Below are positions 10,900 to 23,398 of a stretch of 64,000 nucleotides of DNA, piece after piece. Source of the DNA: Acheta domesticus. Its lineage: Eukaryota > Arthropoda > Insecta > Orthoptera > Gryllidae. The DNA is taken from contig JAHLJT010003656.1 in assembly GCA_031308135.1 (NCBI GenBank), positions 48,800,335 to 48,864,334 of the forward strand, read 5' to 3'. The position numbers and the translations under genes were made by a program. Below the pieces are notes generated by a model that saw only the letters and a list, made by a program, of their open reading frames with translations, did not search any database and had not been told where the DNA came from. How positions within the stretch are numbered: the first letter of the stretch is position 1; the number at the start of each line of letters is the position of its first letter.

Positions 10900-11450
10900 A
10901 CAATCAAACCGCCACAACCGCCGACAGAGGTGACGCCATCTCTCGTCCGCATCCTTTCTCTCACCGCAACAGTCGCTGCTACTGTCACCTCTGTTAGTGT
11001 AGACGCCACTGAAAATCTGAACCACCGTCACCCAGGACATCACTAATAATATCACCATCGCCAAAGTCACCGCTACAGCTACTATCATCCCTGCAGAGGC
11101 CATTAAAAAACTGAATCAACACGAAAAGCACCACTGGCATCATCCATCACCAATGCAACTGCTACTGCTAACACCTCAGTTCCTGCAAATGCCACAAAAA
11201 ACTGAACCATTGTCACGAAAGACATTACTGGTATCATCACCATCGCCAATGTCACCGCTACTGCTACTATCGCCGCAATTCCTGCAAAGGTCACAGACAA
11301 CTGAAACACTGTCACGAAAGACATTATTGGTATTATCACCATGGCTACTGCTAACATCTTAGTCACTGTAGACGCCACAAATTGAACTACTGTCTCCAAA
11401 GACATTGACGACATCATCACCATCGCCAACGTCACCGCTACTGCTACTAC
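10900..11450. repeat. Degenerate ~95-bp tandem repeat
   Basis: Recurring cores of the type ACTGAANNACTGTCAC, CATCATCACCATCGCC and GTCACCGCTACTGCTAC appear near 11010, 11110, 11203, 11300 and 11383, giving about five diverged units with an 83-97 bp spacing. The minus strand reads as alanine/valine/methionine-rich open frames and the plus strand as Thr/Ser-rich ones. Both are explained by the repeat and I do not call a gene. Similar ACN-rich DNA precedes it from about 10600. Confidence 0.6.
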
Positions 11451-11594
11451 CAGTTACGCCTCTAAAGACAATGGTGTATCGGGAAGCATCGAAACGGCCG
11501 GTCCCAACATCACCACCCCTACCTCTATGAAAAACACATTTCCTCCTCCCACTTCCACCGATACCACCCACACGTCCACAACCATACTGCTCCT

Positions 11595-11907
11595 CCAGGC
11601 ACCCACCACTTCCCTCACACTCCCACCCTTCCGACGTCATCACTGCCCCCGCTTCGAGTGGCAACTTCTCCTCCAGCCACCCACGACTTCCCCTCTCACT
11701 CCCACCCCTTCCGACGTCACCACTGCTCCAATGTGGAGTGGCGACTTCTCCTCCAGCTACCTATGATTTCCCCTCTCACTCCCACCCCTTCCGACGTCAC
11801 CACTGCTCCAATGTGGAGTGGCGACTTCTCCTCCAGCTACCCATGATTTCCCCTCTCACTCCCACCCCTTCCGACGTCACCACTGCTCCAATGTGGAGTG
11901 GCGACTC
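11595..11907. repeat. 80-bp minisatellite
   Basis: GAGTGGCGACTTCTCCTCCA-type units recur at 80-bp spacing from about 11657, 11737 and 11817, with a partial unit at 11897 and a more diverged unit to the left. Each unit contains CTCTCACTCCCACCCCTTCC and CGACGTCACCACTGCTCC. Short overlapping open frames are a by-product. Confidence 0.9.
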
Positions 11908-13355
11908 ATCAATGATTCAGCGCAGGCGGTAGAGGCGATGTCGTTTTATGGTCGCATAATGCGAAGGCCTATGCGGGGGCGGAATCACGAGCGCGAGGGG
12001 AGAGAAGATGAATACCCCCTCTCCTTCCCCCACCACCCACTCGCACGCTCGGCACAAAGGCAAACATCACAGACGCGGAAACGGAGGGGCCCACGGCGAT
12101 GAGCGCAATTTGAACAGCGGGAGACAGCGAATTGGCGGCGGGGGGAAATGTAAGTAAAGAGAGACATGTAAAGAAGGGGGCGATTACTCTTGATTCTGTG
12201 TTCTGGCCGGGCCGGAGAGTATCCCCCAAATGTTTCGTTTTAAAGAATAAAAAATGGTTATTCAGGTGGACGAAAATCTCGCCGATTCAAATTCATAAGG
12301 CACAACTCTCACACTTGATCTGAATCCGAAATACTACCGAGGGAAAGTTTAGTTGAAATGTGAAAGGAAAAGTAAATAAAAAAGTAAAACGAGTCACTTC
12401 CTTGGACATGTTCGTTGAATTTTTATATTTTATCACAATGAAGGTTAGGTATTCACTGATGTACTAAACTAATAGGACTTCGGATACATTAAACCTGATT
12501 ATAAATCACTGTCATATATGCTAACAAGTATCTGTAATGAATTACATGTTATAAAAAAACAAACGACAAATATTTCACTGTACGTAATCAAAATTAGCAA
12601 ATAGGGCTGATGCTTCACTCTACAACACTTCTCTCTTGTCTTATCTCAATTGAATGGTTCGGGACCCTGCAAAAATTGAAAACGCAGAAAATTTCATAGC
12701 ACTTAGTGTCTACTGCTAGTACACATGCATAAGCCGGTCCTTTCTCAAAGGGGAACACCCATGGAAAGTCAAAGTATACGCGAGGAGATATTAAAACGGA
12801 ATCTCAGTGCGTCAGAACGAGGGGCGAAAACCAGGCGAAAGAGGGAAAAACGGATGGTGATCTGCCCCTAAAAAGGACCCTCCAGAGGGTATGTGCTTAG
12901 TGTGTTTTAGAGCTTTACGTCAGCGGTCTAACAAATTTCGAACACAAGCATTCCATTTGCATGTTTTGATTTTTAAGAGACCGAACGATCTCGGATAAAA
13001 TACTTGAGAATTTAATTTGTAGATTCCGCCATTTCAGTCTCCTTATAAATGGACCAGAGGGACACGTGAATAAATGTCTTTTGGCGGGGCATCGGCCTCT
13101 GAAAAAAATGGAACCAAGGAAGAACGTCGAACAACTTGTTTGGGAAAACGTAGGCTATTAAGCATAATTTGAATAGTAGCGGAATGAAATTAAAGATTAA
13201 AGGCATTGTACTATTATTGTTTAATATGATTATTTTTTATTCATAATTTACCATCGCAGCTATATCCTCTTAATTCACGATGCAACGATTCAGAAAGAGG
13301 AAAGATAGTCATGCAAAGTAGTGGCAATGACTCTGACCATGTTATTGATATTTTT
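11908..13355. other. Intergenic DNA, first part moderately GC-rich
   Basis: 11930-12230 is GC-richer, with a few CpG and G-run segments but no recognisable exon. 12240-13355 is AT-rich. No gene or transposon end identified. Confidence 0.5.
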
Positions 13356-13356
13356 A

Positions 13357-13357
13357 C

Positions 13358-13419
<62 letters not shown>
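13357..13419. repeat. (ATT)n microsatellite
   Basis: About 20 uninterrupted ATT units. A TTC-rich run follows at about 13469-13503. Confidence 0.97.
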
Positions 13420-13420
<1 letters not shown>

Positions 13421-13509
13421 AAATGATGTTCGGCAGTTCAAGATTTGATAGCCCCAAACGGGATTTCCTCTTCTTCTCCTTCTTCTTCTTCTTCTTCTTC
13501 TTATTCATT

Positions 13510-15925
13510 CGAGTATGATCCGAGACATTGTCTATAGTGATATGAACGAAAGATTTTAGATTTTTAAATTAAAATATTTTTAAATGTTGAAGGGAGTGAA
13601 ATATGAAATTAATATGCAGTATTAAAACAATAAGTTCCTTGTTGACCTTAGAGCTAATTAAGTTGAAACATTTAAGAGTCACAACAAATGCACCCAGAAA
13701 TACATTCCCAAATAAAATGAAGTACGTGACTGTTTTCAGAACTAAAAGTATTTGAAGATGAAGTCACGTACGCTGTGAAGGGAGGCATGAACTGAAACAT
13801 TTGGCAAAATCCTTGGCTGGGAAATACGAGAAGTGAACACGCCGCGCGCATGTCCGGACCGTCACAAGGCTACTAAATTTTACGCAAAATAATAACTTCA
13901 TAAAAGCGAAAGACATCAAAAGCAGAAGCACGCATGTATTCCTCTCCTCAAGCACCCCAAATACAAGCGAGACGGAAACCTCGTGGAGCATTCGCCGCAG
14001 CGACCTGTTCCGACGCGGGAACGGGTTCCGCAGCGGGCGCCATTTGCAGGTACAGTCGGTGTGTAAGAGAAGTGACTCATCTCGAAAAAATGTTACAGCT
14101 CACTCTGGTTATATTGATCCACCGCGTACTGTAATACGTCACATTACATGTATGTGTAAACCATTTGGACGTAGGTCGGCGAGACGATGGAAGAAAATGA
14201 AGGGAGACAGGAGGTTTTGAAAACGAGAAGACGATAAGAAACCAAGTTTGAGATAGGGCGTTTTTGCCTGTGTTTTTTAGAAATGAAACCAATGTGTTAA
14301 TAGTAATAGGAGTGGTGTAATGAAATATTTTCGGCACAAAGACGTGAGACACGAACTTACATCAATTAAGTTGAGTGCAAAAGTATTGGTAATGTGAGAA
14401 AGACGTTTGCGTGATACATGAATTGAGATCAACCGAGAAGAGAAAAGTTAAGTCACCTACACATTCATATATTAAACTGAAAACTAAAACGGTCTTATTA
14501 GTGAAAAGAAAAAATCAGAGGCCTGTAACGGGTTGGTAATATTTGCTGTAAATATTAGTATAGTTTATTGTTTGTCGTTAATTTTATTGTTCATGTAAAT
14601 AAGTCATTAATACAAGTTTCATTTGTTCAACACAAAAGTTTATTATTTTTTGTCATAGTGTAATTTTACTTGAATATATTAAACATTATTTCGCAACTCG
14701 TCCAATGTTTTTCGTATGGAAACATTTCAAAGTACAGAACCATGTCCCGAGAATCTGTGAATAAAGAAAACTTATTGTGCTGATATATCGTGAAAAAAGT
14801 CGGACATATTTAGAAAATAATATTTCGGTACGTCACAGTACAAACATTTTTGATTAACTATTTCAGAGGTTCACTATTTACGGTACGCCACAATCTACGT
14901 TTCTCAATTAAGGTAGAATTTTTAGTTTTAAAGGCCACAGTAAAATGTACATATTTCAAATATCTTTGTTCAGTCTTCACACTTGATCCTGTATAGTTCA
15001 CGTTCTCAAATATTTTAAAGCAATGGTAACACCAATCTCTTGTACTGCTGAAACACTTTATTCATTTTTTGTGCTTTATTCGGCATCACACTCGTATTCA
15101 CCGTATCCCAGAGCAGTCGCGATGCACTCGCTGTAGCGGATTTCATTATTTTTCAAAACGGTCTGCGTCGATCCGACCGTGATTGATGAACTGAAGCAAT
15201 TCCCTTCGTGGGGCGTTCGCTCAGTCCCCTTTGTTCATCATAAATGCCACAAAATTAATCACACAACTTTTTACCTGAAAACTTTTCGTGTTGTCAGAGT
15301 TTGCGGTGCTGAAGAGAATTTTTTTTTCTGGAAAATGTATTTAGTAAGTTCTTTATTATCATTGTAAAGGTTTCATCATAATTGGGTCAGTGTACTAATT
15401 TGTAATGTATAGAAAGTGGACCGGGATCGAAGATTTCATTTCACAACAAACGAAAGATCAGTATTGTATGGTACTGTGGAATTGTATGATTATACATGTG
15501 AATTCCTATTAAACTATTAATTATTCAAAGACTAATGGCATAAATTATAGCATTTTATATACTATCAAGTTTTAAATAGCTTAATGTGAGAAACAAATTT
15601 CAATTATATAGTAATATTAGAAAGGGAAAGTTGATGTTTTAATAGAAAATTTGCCCAACTAACTGGTGATGCTACAGCACATATACATACCACATGAACC
15701 AGGGAAAGGGTTTTCAGCCAGCAAAATACGATTCTCTAAGTTGGCATTTGAAACACGGATTTTGTTTTTTCGCGCAAATTTCCGATTATTCAAAGAGTTC
15801 AACAAAAATAGGACCTGCGCCATTTTTAAAAGTTCCAAGAAAAAAACATTAGAGTAATGTTTGAGAAATATATGAAATGGAGACTTCTTGTATAGTATTT
15901 TACAATATCAAAGTATCTGCTTTTC
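13510..15925. other. AT-rich intergenic DNA
   Basis: No coherent ORF, RNA or repeat recognised. A small GC-richer patch at 13960-14055 ends in GCGCCATTTGCAGGTACAG, which resembles a splice donor context, but no coding frame supports an exon. Confidence 0.5.
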
Positions 15926-15931
15926 ATTCGC

Positions 15932-16045
15932 AGAGCTCTATAGTTCCGCCATATCAGAAGGGGAATTTCGATTTTTGAGAAAATCGCCTAAACGGTTTAG
16001 GCGCTAGTGTTGACTACAGGCGGACGGACGGAAAGATAGATATTT
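15932..16045 (-). repeat. Short member of palindromic-hairpin repeat family, core only
   Basis: The reverse complement contains CCGTCCGTCCG, then CAACACTAGCGCCTAAACCG, GATTTTCT and ATTCCCC. This is the order found in the plus-strand members at 18.4-18.6 and 21.2-21.4 kb. The palindromic 5' part of those copies was not found here. Confidence 0.65.
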
Positions 16046-16880
16046 TACGGACAACTATTTTTTCGGTATCATGATTTAATCAAAAGCCATAAATACGTGT
16101 ATTCTCACTACATTGGGTTTACACAGCGTGTAAGAGGAAGTCATTTACTATTTTAAACAAGATTCATTGCATTTGTCCATGTCAGGGCCACATACGGTTT
16201 GTTGAAAAACTGCCACTTCCCGCAGCAGCATTTCAATAATTCCTCTTTACTACTTATTAGGAAGTAGGGAATAAACATGACGAATCTGGAGACGTGCCAC
16301 TTTTCTTGCGAACCGATGAAATGCCCGCGCGGCGTGTCTGCAGCAGCGCAGGCGCCCAAACTGGAAGTCTTTCACGGTCGATAATTGCGTCGCAGAAAAT
16401 ATCACCGGTCTTAATTTGATTCCGGCAACTGAAATTCGCGGAAGGGGGAAGGGAGAAGGGGGTCTAGAAGAAAAAAAAAAGACACATCGGCGCTTTAAGC
16501 GAAAATTATGGAGCCCCGAAGCGAAGTGTGTTTTAATCAAGTGCAGGGAGTGGGAAGGAGGGCGGCAGCCATTGCGCAACGAGAGATGGGGAGGGGTGGA
16601 GATAGAGGCAGGAAACGAGGGGCGACGCTAAATGAAGTGGATTGCGGCAAAGATAATGCGGAGCGCTTTGACAATGAGATACCGACAGGGTGTGAGAAAC
16701 ACTAATGGGGGAGACGGAAAACTGGGAAGTAGGCGGTTGATGGTGAAGTGACCGATGGTGTGAAAGGGCACCACTGACATCCTTTTGTAAAGTAATTATT
16801 TATGTATCCTTTTAATAATGTATTTATTTAATTTTTGAATTGTCGGGGGGCGTACAATGTTCTTACTTCCGCACTGAAAT
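16046..16880. other. Intergenic DNA with a GC-richer segment
   Basis: 16310-16640 is GC/purine-richer but has no recognised exon. The rest is AT-rich. Confidence 0.45.
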
Positions 16881-16888
16881 ACGAGATT

Positions 16889-17233
16889 CAGTGGCGTTCC
16901 TAGAGATGGTGTCACCCTGGGCGGTAATGATGGTGGCACCCTTATTTTAGCAGTAACCCCTCTCTTAACATTATATGCTGAATGTAATTTCTATTTTTAA
17001 TAGTAATAAATACTTTGTTGTTTAATATAATATATTTCTATTTTTATTCTTAAAAGACATTCTGTTGACTAATCAGATAATATAATAATGTTTAATTTTG
17101 TATTATATATTTTTATTGGTTTATTTGTTGGTTATATTTATTGGTTATTATATATTTTTAATTTTTTATGGTCGGGTGTGACCCCTGAGATGGTGTCACC
17201 TGGAGCGTTCCGCCCCCCCTAGGAACACCACTG
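16889..17233. mobile_element. hAT-type MITE, 345 bp
   Basis: Terminal inverted repeats of 15 bp with one mismatch: CAGTGGCGTTCCTAG at 16889-16903 and CTAGGAACACCACTG at 17219-17233. They are bounded by a perfect 8-bp duplication ACGAGATT (16881-16888 and 17234-17241). An 8-bp duplication and CAGTGG-type ends are typical of hAT transposons. No transposase is encoded and the middle is AT-rich. A direct repeat, GAGATGGTGTCACC, occurs just inside both ends (about 16904 and 17188). The perfect duplication suggests a fairly recent insertion. Confidence 0.9.
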
Positions 17234-17241
17234 ACGAGATT

Positions 17242-18116
17242 GTCTACATTTATGTCTGTGTCAGATACCTAAGTTTGTGAATTGAGACGTGGTCAGGATG
17301 TGATGAACGGTGGTGTGCTGAGTAAAGTGCATGGGGATGATGGAGTGAAGAGTGTGTTGGAAAAATCGGAGATCCCCGAGAAAATCGGCTTTAAATCGTC
17401 ACTCTATGAAGAGAATAGTGACTCTTCATAAGTGCTTTGACTGCATTCACAAAGGAGCATTTTATTAATCATTCAAGAAATATCATTGCACCAGAGAAGG
17501 TGACTAAATACAAGATATCGAAACGTTGAGGATATAAAATAAATGAAAATACGAAATCTATGAGATAATATTTAAAAACATTCACTTTACAGTGTGAATA
17601 ATATTTTATGGTGAAAAAGATAAATTCTGAAAACCCCGAATATATTATGAATATTTGGCAGACTTTTGATACAATTCACATTACAGTTCAACCGGGTTTT
17701 CCGTGTGTCTGATGTTAGAAAAAAATGAACTTGAGACACAGAAATCAGGATTTCAAGGAAACGTGAAATACTGCAAACTATTCATATTATTCAACGTAAT
17801 ATCCTTAGGAAACATTACGAGTTTATAAGACTGTGCCTATTAAAACTTGCACCACACTTGTTATAATAGGTAATTTATCGCGAAGACGACTACTTAACTG
17901 ATGATACACTCTGCTGAAAACGAATAGCAACAAGACCATAACACAATGAAACGGAAAGCAAAAATGTCTACGGGCGCAGGGACTGATATTAGTATGAACT
18001 GCTTATATTTACACGAGAGAAAGTGAAATGCAAACGAGACATTTTTTCTAAGCAGAGGATTTTTATTTCTTTAAATTCCTTCACCCGTATTTAAGCATCT
18101 ATCTCATCTGCTCATC
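17242..18116. other. AT-rich intergenic DNA
   Basis: No gene or repeat boundary recognised. Confidence 0.5.
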
Positions 18117-18583
18117 ATTTTTACTTTCCCGTATACGTACGTATACACGGAGTGATATACGTAGTATAGGGAAAGTTATGTAATGCTGCGCGAAAAAATG
18201 GCCAATTTTCGGCGGAAAAAAATGAATTGCCGGGCCGTGAAAACGAAAAAGTCGATAAAACCAGTTGCTAAATTAAGAAAAAAAATCCCCTAACACGTGC
18301 TGTAGCCAGAAACCCTGTTTTCTAGGTTCTTGATACCGAAAACCCAATTGAAAGGAAAACGTCCGTCTGCCCGTCCGTCTGTCCGTCTGTCCGTCTGTCT
18401 GTCTGTCCTTCCGTCTGTCTGTCCGTCCGTCTGTCCGTCCGTATGTCCTTCCGTCTGTCCGTCCGTCTGTGAACTCTGCTAGCGCCTAAACCATACGTAC
18501 GATTTCTTCCAAAATGGATATTCCCCGGTCGATCTGGTTCTAGTCGAAGCTTTGAGATTTTGAAAAAGATTCTTTAAAATTTG
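18117..18583 (+). repeat. Palindromic-hairpin repeat family, copy 1
   Basis: Starts at the limit of homology to 20982 (ATTTTTACTTTCCCG). Near the left end, ACTTTCCC (18123-18130) and GGGAAAGT (18169-18176) form an inverted repeat around the perfect 16-bp palindrome GTATACGTACGTATAC (18131-18146). The body shares ATGCTGCGCGAAAAAATGGC, TGCCGGGCCGTGAAAAC and AAACCAGTTGCTAAATTAAG with the second copy. A CCGTCTGT-type array and TAGCGCCTAAACC, TCGATCTG and GATTCTTTAAAATTTGG follow before homology ends. No ORF is present. Class unknown. Confidence 0.8.
18361..18470 (+). repeat. (CCGTCTGT)n simple repeat
   Basis: Imperfect array of CCGTCTGT and CCGTCCGT units inside the repeat above. The corresponding run in the copy at 21.2 kb is much shorter, so this part expands and contracts. 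Confidence 0.95.
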
Positions 18584-20981
18584 GTGTCCCCCCTTGTTGC
18601 AATGTCTCAATCATGTCGCGTTCAACGCGAGCACACGCCGTGCTAGACCTTTTCCGATTGCAAAAATGTGGAAGTCTCGAGGCGACAAGTCGGGTTTTAT
18701 GTTCGACATTGTTAGAGTAACGTCCATAGCAAGTACATCTTCAAAAGGCGAAGGATACAAGTGTTACAACCCCTCTGACATTCCACTAGTAACATTACAC
18801 TAGCTGAGAGAATGACGAATGTTTTATTTGTCTCGCCACTACACATCACTGACTCAGCGTAGTCTTATAATTAAAAGTGTATCCTAGGACCAACCTTCAA
18901 AAATCTTGGTACTTCCACTAAAAGTCTTGATAACAATGGTAATTGATTCTGAGATTGCTTATATTATTATTCTATTATGTTTTTTAACATGCACAGAAAG
19001 TTTGTTAAATTTGACACGCTACGAAGTCATTTGTACGTATCAATAAACAAAATGGAAAGATGTTGGAAAAAAAACTCCCAACCGTAAATGGAAGACTAAG
19101 AGGTATCCTTTTCTCCTATAGCATGTGGTGGAAAAATACCATCCTACGTCACACTCAATGTTTTTACGTCAGTGCTGTCGCCAATATCACAGTTATTTGT
19201 AACATTGGTGTTCGTGTTTAATTTAATAAACAAAATATTCCAAGAATCTTAAATCATACATCAATTACCGTAGACTAAAATTCCTAATATTTAAGCGTAA
19301 CAGGATGCATTCATCCTGGAACATGGTGTCGTCTTTAAAACGCTGGTAAAAAATACCAGGAGCTTGGTACGTCTGGCAATACTGCGCACCATGCTCATGC
19401 AGATTGCCGAAAATCGGAAAACGCAACTGTCCAACAGTAGTGTCAACTCTAAAAATGTTCCCTGTTGGTGCGCAATCTGATTTTAGTAGGTCATTTCGCG
19501 TTTACATTTGACTTATCTACATATGTACTATTAAAGGATCATTCGGGGATGGCATAAAAAGTAGGAACAGTGTTAATTGAGATGAACACAATTGGCAACA
19601 TAAATGCAACATAGGAGAATGACGACAGTGTATTTGACGGTAACATTGAATACTCGATTGTTTGATACTGAGTTATTTGAAACACACGTCAGAGTGGGTA
19701 CCTGGAAAATATGAGTATATTGACAGTACGGTTTCGAGAGTACTAAAATAACTCAAATTATGTTTGCCAAAAAAAACACAAGTGAATAGCATGACGCATT
19801 AAAAGTACGAGAGTCTTTTTATGGTTAAGACCATATGACCAGTGAATTATTTGAGATAAACAGTGCGTCGTTCCTTTAGGACAGGAGTTGTTTAAGTAAA
19901 AATCAAAGTACATTTCACACTTTATTTGAAATATTTTTACTATCAATAAAAGGGCCTCGATAAATCGACTTCGTATTAACACCATAATCACAGAAATAAA
20001 ATGCGGAGCATTATTGTCGCATACCAACACCTCAGTTTAGTTTTCGTAATTTGTTTTAATTTAGTCAAAAATGTGTTTCTTTAATTACGCCTTTTATTAT
20101 AAGAAACTTTTTAATCATAAGTGATGCTTTTGTCTTTCAACTTTCATCGGATATTTAAAAACGAACTGCTAAGAAGCAGAAAATGGTAAAAGTCATTTAT
20201 CCCTAATTTTACATTTACCAGCCAGTATCGTTTGTTGGGTCGTTTGACTCTATTTCATCTCTCTGCACAGTGCTGCTGTTCAGCGGCTACTATGGAAGTT
20301 AGACGTATGTCACTATACCTGAGGATGTAAGAAACTCGGTACCATCCAAATACGGAGTAAGTCAAAATCGGAATGTATTAACTTATTCCACTCTACCTCT
20401 CAGTAGAAACCATTGCCATGCGGAATCGGTTTGTGAAAACCTGTCCTTGACGCTCCCCATCATCGGATTCTGCCGGTGAATTACAATACATTCTCTTTAA
20501 TACGTAAGTGCGTAATAAGGCGAGAGAGTAAATATTACAAAGACAAAAAAATAAAGGATAGAAACCTAATAGAAGGGTTCCTGAATGAAGAAAATCTAAT
20601 TTTATACCTTCTTCCTTGAGAAAAAGATCGGCTTCTATCCGTTTAACTATTTTGAAGGTATACGTAAATTCAGTAAAAACTAAGCATTCTCTATGTTAGA
20701 AATGTGAATAAATCATTAAGTAGTAAAGTAATCGAAAAAATTGAAAAACAGAGAAACAGTTTCGGTATTAACTGACAAATAAAAATATTTGATTAAGCTA
20801 ATCCGCAATTTCTAACATCTGATGTTATTGTTACATTCTCATCTATGACACAGATGACGTCATGTGACGTCATACATTTTTCATTCACTACACAGCTACC
20901 GTCACGTGACGATCATGAAAGAAGCTTCTGTATTGGCGTGTGCCTTTTTAGAACAGCCAATTTTCTGCTGTTACAAGACGT
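18584..20981. other. AT-rich intergenic DNA
   Basis: Short unsupported ORFs only. No transposon end or RNA gene recognised. Confidence 0.5.
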
Positions 20982-22440
20982 ATTTTTACTTTCCCGTATA
21001 CGTACGTATACACGGAGTGATATACGTAGTATAGGGAAAGTTATGTAATGCTGCGCGAAAAAATGGCCAATTTTCGGCGGAAAAAAATTAATTGCCGGGC
21101 CGTGAAAACAAATAAGTGGATAAAACCAGTTGCTAAATTAAGAAAAAAAATCTTCTATCTCGTGGTGTGGTCAAAATCCATGATTTGTTGAATCTTTATA
21201 CTTAAAAATCGATTGACGGCATTCCGTCCGTCTGTCCGTCTGTGGTCAACGCTAGCGCCTAAACCGTTCGGTCGATTTTCTTCAAAATTGATATTCCCCA
21301 GTCGATCTGATTCTAGTCGAATCTTTGGGATTTTGAAAAAGATTCTTTAAAATTTGGGGGTACTTTATATGAAGCCCCCCGGGGATTTTCAACATTTTCT
21401 CAAAAACGGCTCCAAATTTTTTCTTTAAATTTCTTGTATGAATAGAGGAAAATACAATTTTTAACATGGCATAGGTCCGATTTTCACGTACAGCTCTGAA
21501 TTTTCGAAAATTGTGGAAGTTTGAATTTTTTCGGCGTCTTTCTCCAACTACAAAATTGAAGATAGAGATTTTTTCTTCAAATAAAATTTGTTCTGCATAT
21601 TGAGTTCTTTAATAAAGGTCATGTAAATGTTTTTCACAATTTTGGTAGTTTTCGTGCAATATTGCGTGCAATATGTGCAATTTTAAAAAATTACAAAAAC
21701 AAAATTTTCTCAAAAACGGCTCCAATTTTTTTCTTTAAACTTTTGGTAGGGATAGTGGTAAATGTACTCTATCAATGACATAAAAGCCATTTTGGTCTAT
21801 CGGTTGGTTTTTTCAAAAATTACCCAAATGTAAATTTTTTTACTTGTCTCTCACGTCGTTAATATTTACGTTATCGGCGATTTTTTACATTATTATATTT
21901 ACGAGTATATATGCTTTAAATAATGTCAAGTAAAGTTTCTCGAAAACACTACTGTTTTCTGTGAAAAGTAGCTCAAATTTCGGCATTTTCAGAAATGCTC
22001 AAACGTCATTTTCTCGTATATGGCTGCAATTTTTTTCTTGAAACTTTTGTAACGGATAGTGCTAATTACACTCATTAGTATAGCGTGAAGTTTATTTTGA
22101 GTTTTTTTTGTTTTTTTCAAAAATTATATAAATGTAAATTTTTTGAAAGATCTCTCACATCTTTAATATGCACATTATCCGCAATTTGTAAAGATTATTA
22201 TATTTGTGAGTGTAAGTGCTTCAAATAACTTCAAATAAAGTATTTTGAAAACTCAAAAATTTTCTGTGAAAATGAGCTTCAAATTTCGCCTTTTTAGTAG
22301 CGCTAAAATGCCATTTTCTCTTAAACGGCACATAATTTTTAAAAGAAAATTGCCATTTATGACTAGGTTTTTGTGTTCTTTAATATTCTAAAATTAATGT
22401 TTCTGTTCTACCAATAGGAAACCGAAAAATTAAGAAAATG
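20982..22440 (+). repeat. Palindromic-hairpin repeat family, long copy
   Basis: Matches copy 1 from 20982. The inverted repeat ACTTTCCC/GGGAAAGT lies at 20988-20995 and 21034-21041 around GTATACGTACGTATAC at 20996-21011. The shared body continues to GATTCTTTAAAATTTGG near 21357. Beyond that point this copy continues with AT-rich diverged tandem units (separate entry). No protein is encoded. The right-hand limit is uncertain. Confidence 0.75.
21395..22340 (+). repeat. Diverged ~305-bp tandem units
   Basis: The core TTTTCTCAAAAACGGCTCCA followed by TTTTTTTCTT recurs at 21395, 21705, 22019 and 22314 (spacings 310, 314 and 295). A second core, TTTTCTGTGAAAANNAGCT then CAAATTTCG, recurs near 21955 and 22259. 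Units are strongly diverged and A/T-rich, so the array is old. Confidence 0.65.
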
Positions 22441-23144
22441 ACAAAAAAATGTACTTTTGGCGATGATAGATGGTAGCTGGCAAGAAAGAGTATGTGGCAA
22501 TTCCGAATAGCTAGCGAAGACCCAGGAAAATATGGGAAACTAATATGGGAAAGTCTGTGCCATTCTGTAGCACTACTAGTTTTTTACTCTTATGGCACAT
22601 ACCGATTCTATTTTCGCTGATGTGGATCACGGTTTATTTATTAACTTCCAATTTGTATAATCAGCTATTATTGTACTCACCTCAACTTATTATGTAACCT
22701 ATTCAGAAGAATAACTTATTCTATGTTGAACAGTATTCTTATTCTGTGATGTAACTTATTCTTCTATGTGAGCATGTTGAAACATTAAACAGCGGTTTGT
22801 GATAAAGCGTGACACGCTATTTCATTCAAAACAACGAAACGATCGGGAGAAATAACAGATCACCGATTGCGAACTATTCTTTGGAAGAAATTAATCAGAG
22901 ACTTTTGACAAAAAAACAAAGCCATTCATTTCCTTTGTGCTCGGAAGCAAAGAAATTGGTACTCGTGAATCAAACAATACAGTTTTTTTGTATTTCCAAC
23001 GACAATCAAATGTGGCAAACGCGTGCTGGAACAAAAGTCTCCTGAAAAGGGTCCTTCAATTAGCCAGGAATAACAACCTCTTCTCTGGCACACCTTCCAT
23101 TACCTCGAGAGAGAAAGTGAAGAATTCAGCGAAGTCAATTTGGC
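22441..23144. other. AT-rich intergenic DNA
   Basis: No supported gene. A few short frames around 22809-23045 have no recognisable similarity. Confidence 0.45.
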
Positions 23145-23398
23145 CTCCGACCGGTGCGAGGGGCGCAAAGCCTTCGGACGAAAATTCGAAACAAAGCGGC
23201 GCCAGATCTCCGCGCGCAACTTTCGATTGCGCTCTCTCTGCGGGCGCCCCGTCCCCCCGCCCCCCGCCCCGTCCCGCCCCCTCCCCTGGGCCGCGCCGAA
23301 GAGCTTCTTCTGCTAATTAAAGGCTACGACCAACTCTTTGGCGAGAGCGACCGGCGGTTGAGGCCCGCGCGGGAGACTTTCCGCAGGTGAAAAAGCTG
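23145..23398. other. CpG-rich island with C-runs
   Basis: A sharp GC- and CpG-rich block containing GGCGCC and CCCCGCCCC runs, and TAATTAAA at 23314-23321. It may be a regulatory or promoter-type island. No transcript evidence can be seen in the sequence. Confidence 0.5.

Noticed and set aside
11595..11907. CRISPR-like or other programmed array
   Set aside because: The 80-bp units are contiguous with no unique spacers, and the genome is eukaryotic.
13960..14055. Possible exon ending in a splice-donor-like CAGGTACAG
   Set aside because: No sustained coding frame or partner acceptor can be shown, and the site is one of many expected by chance.
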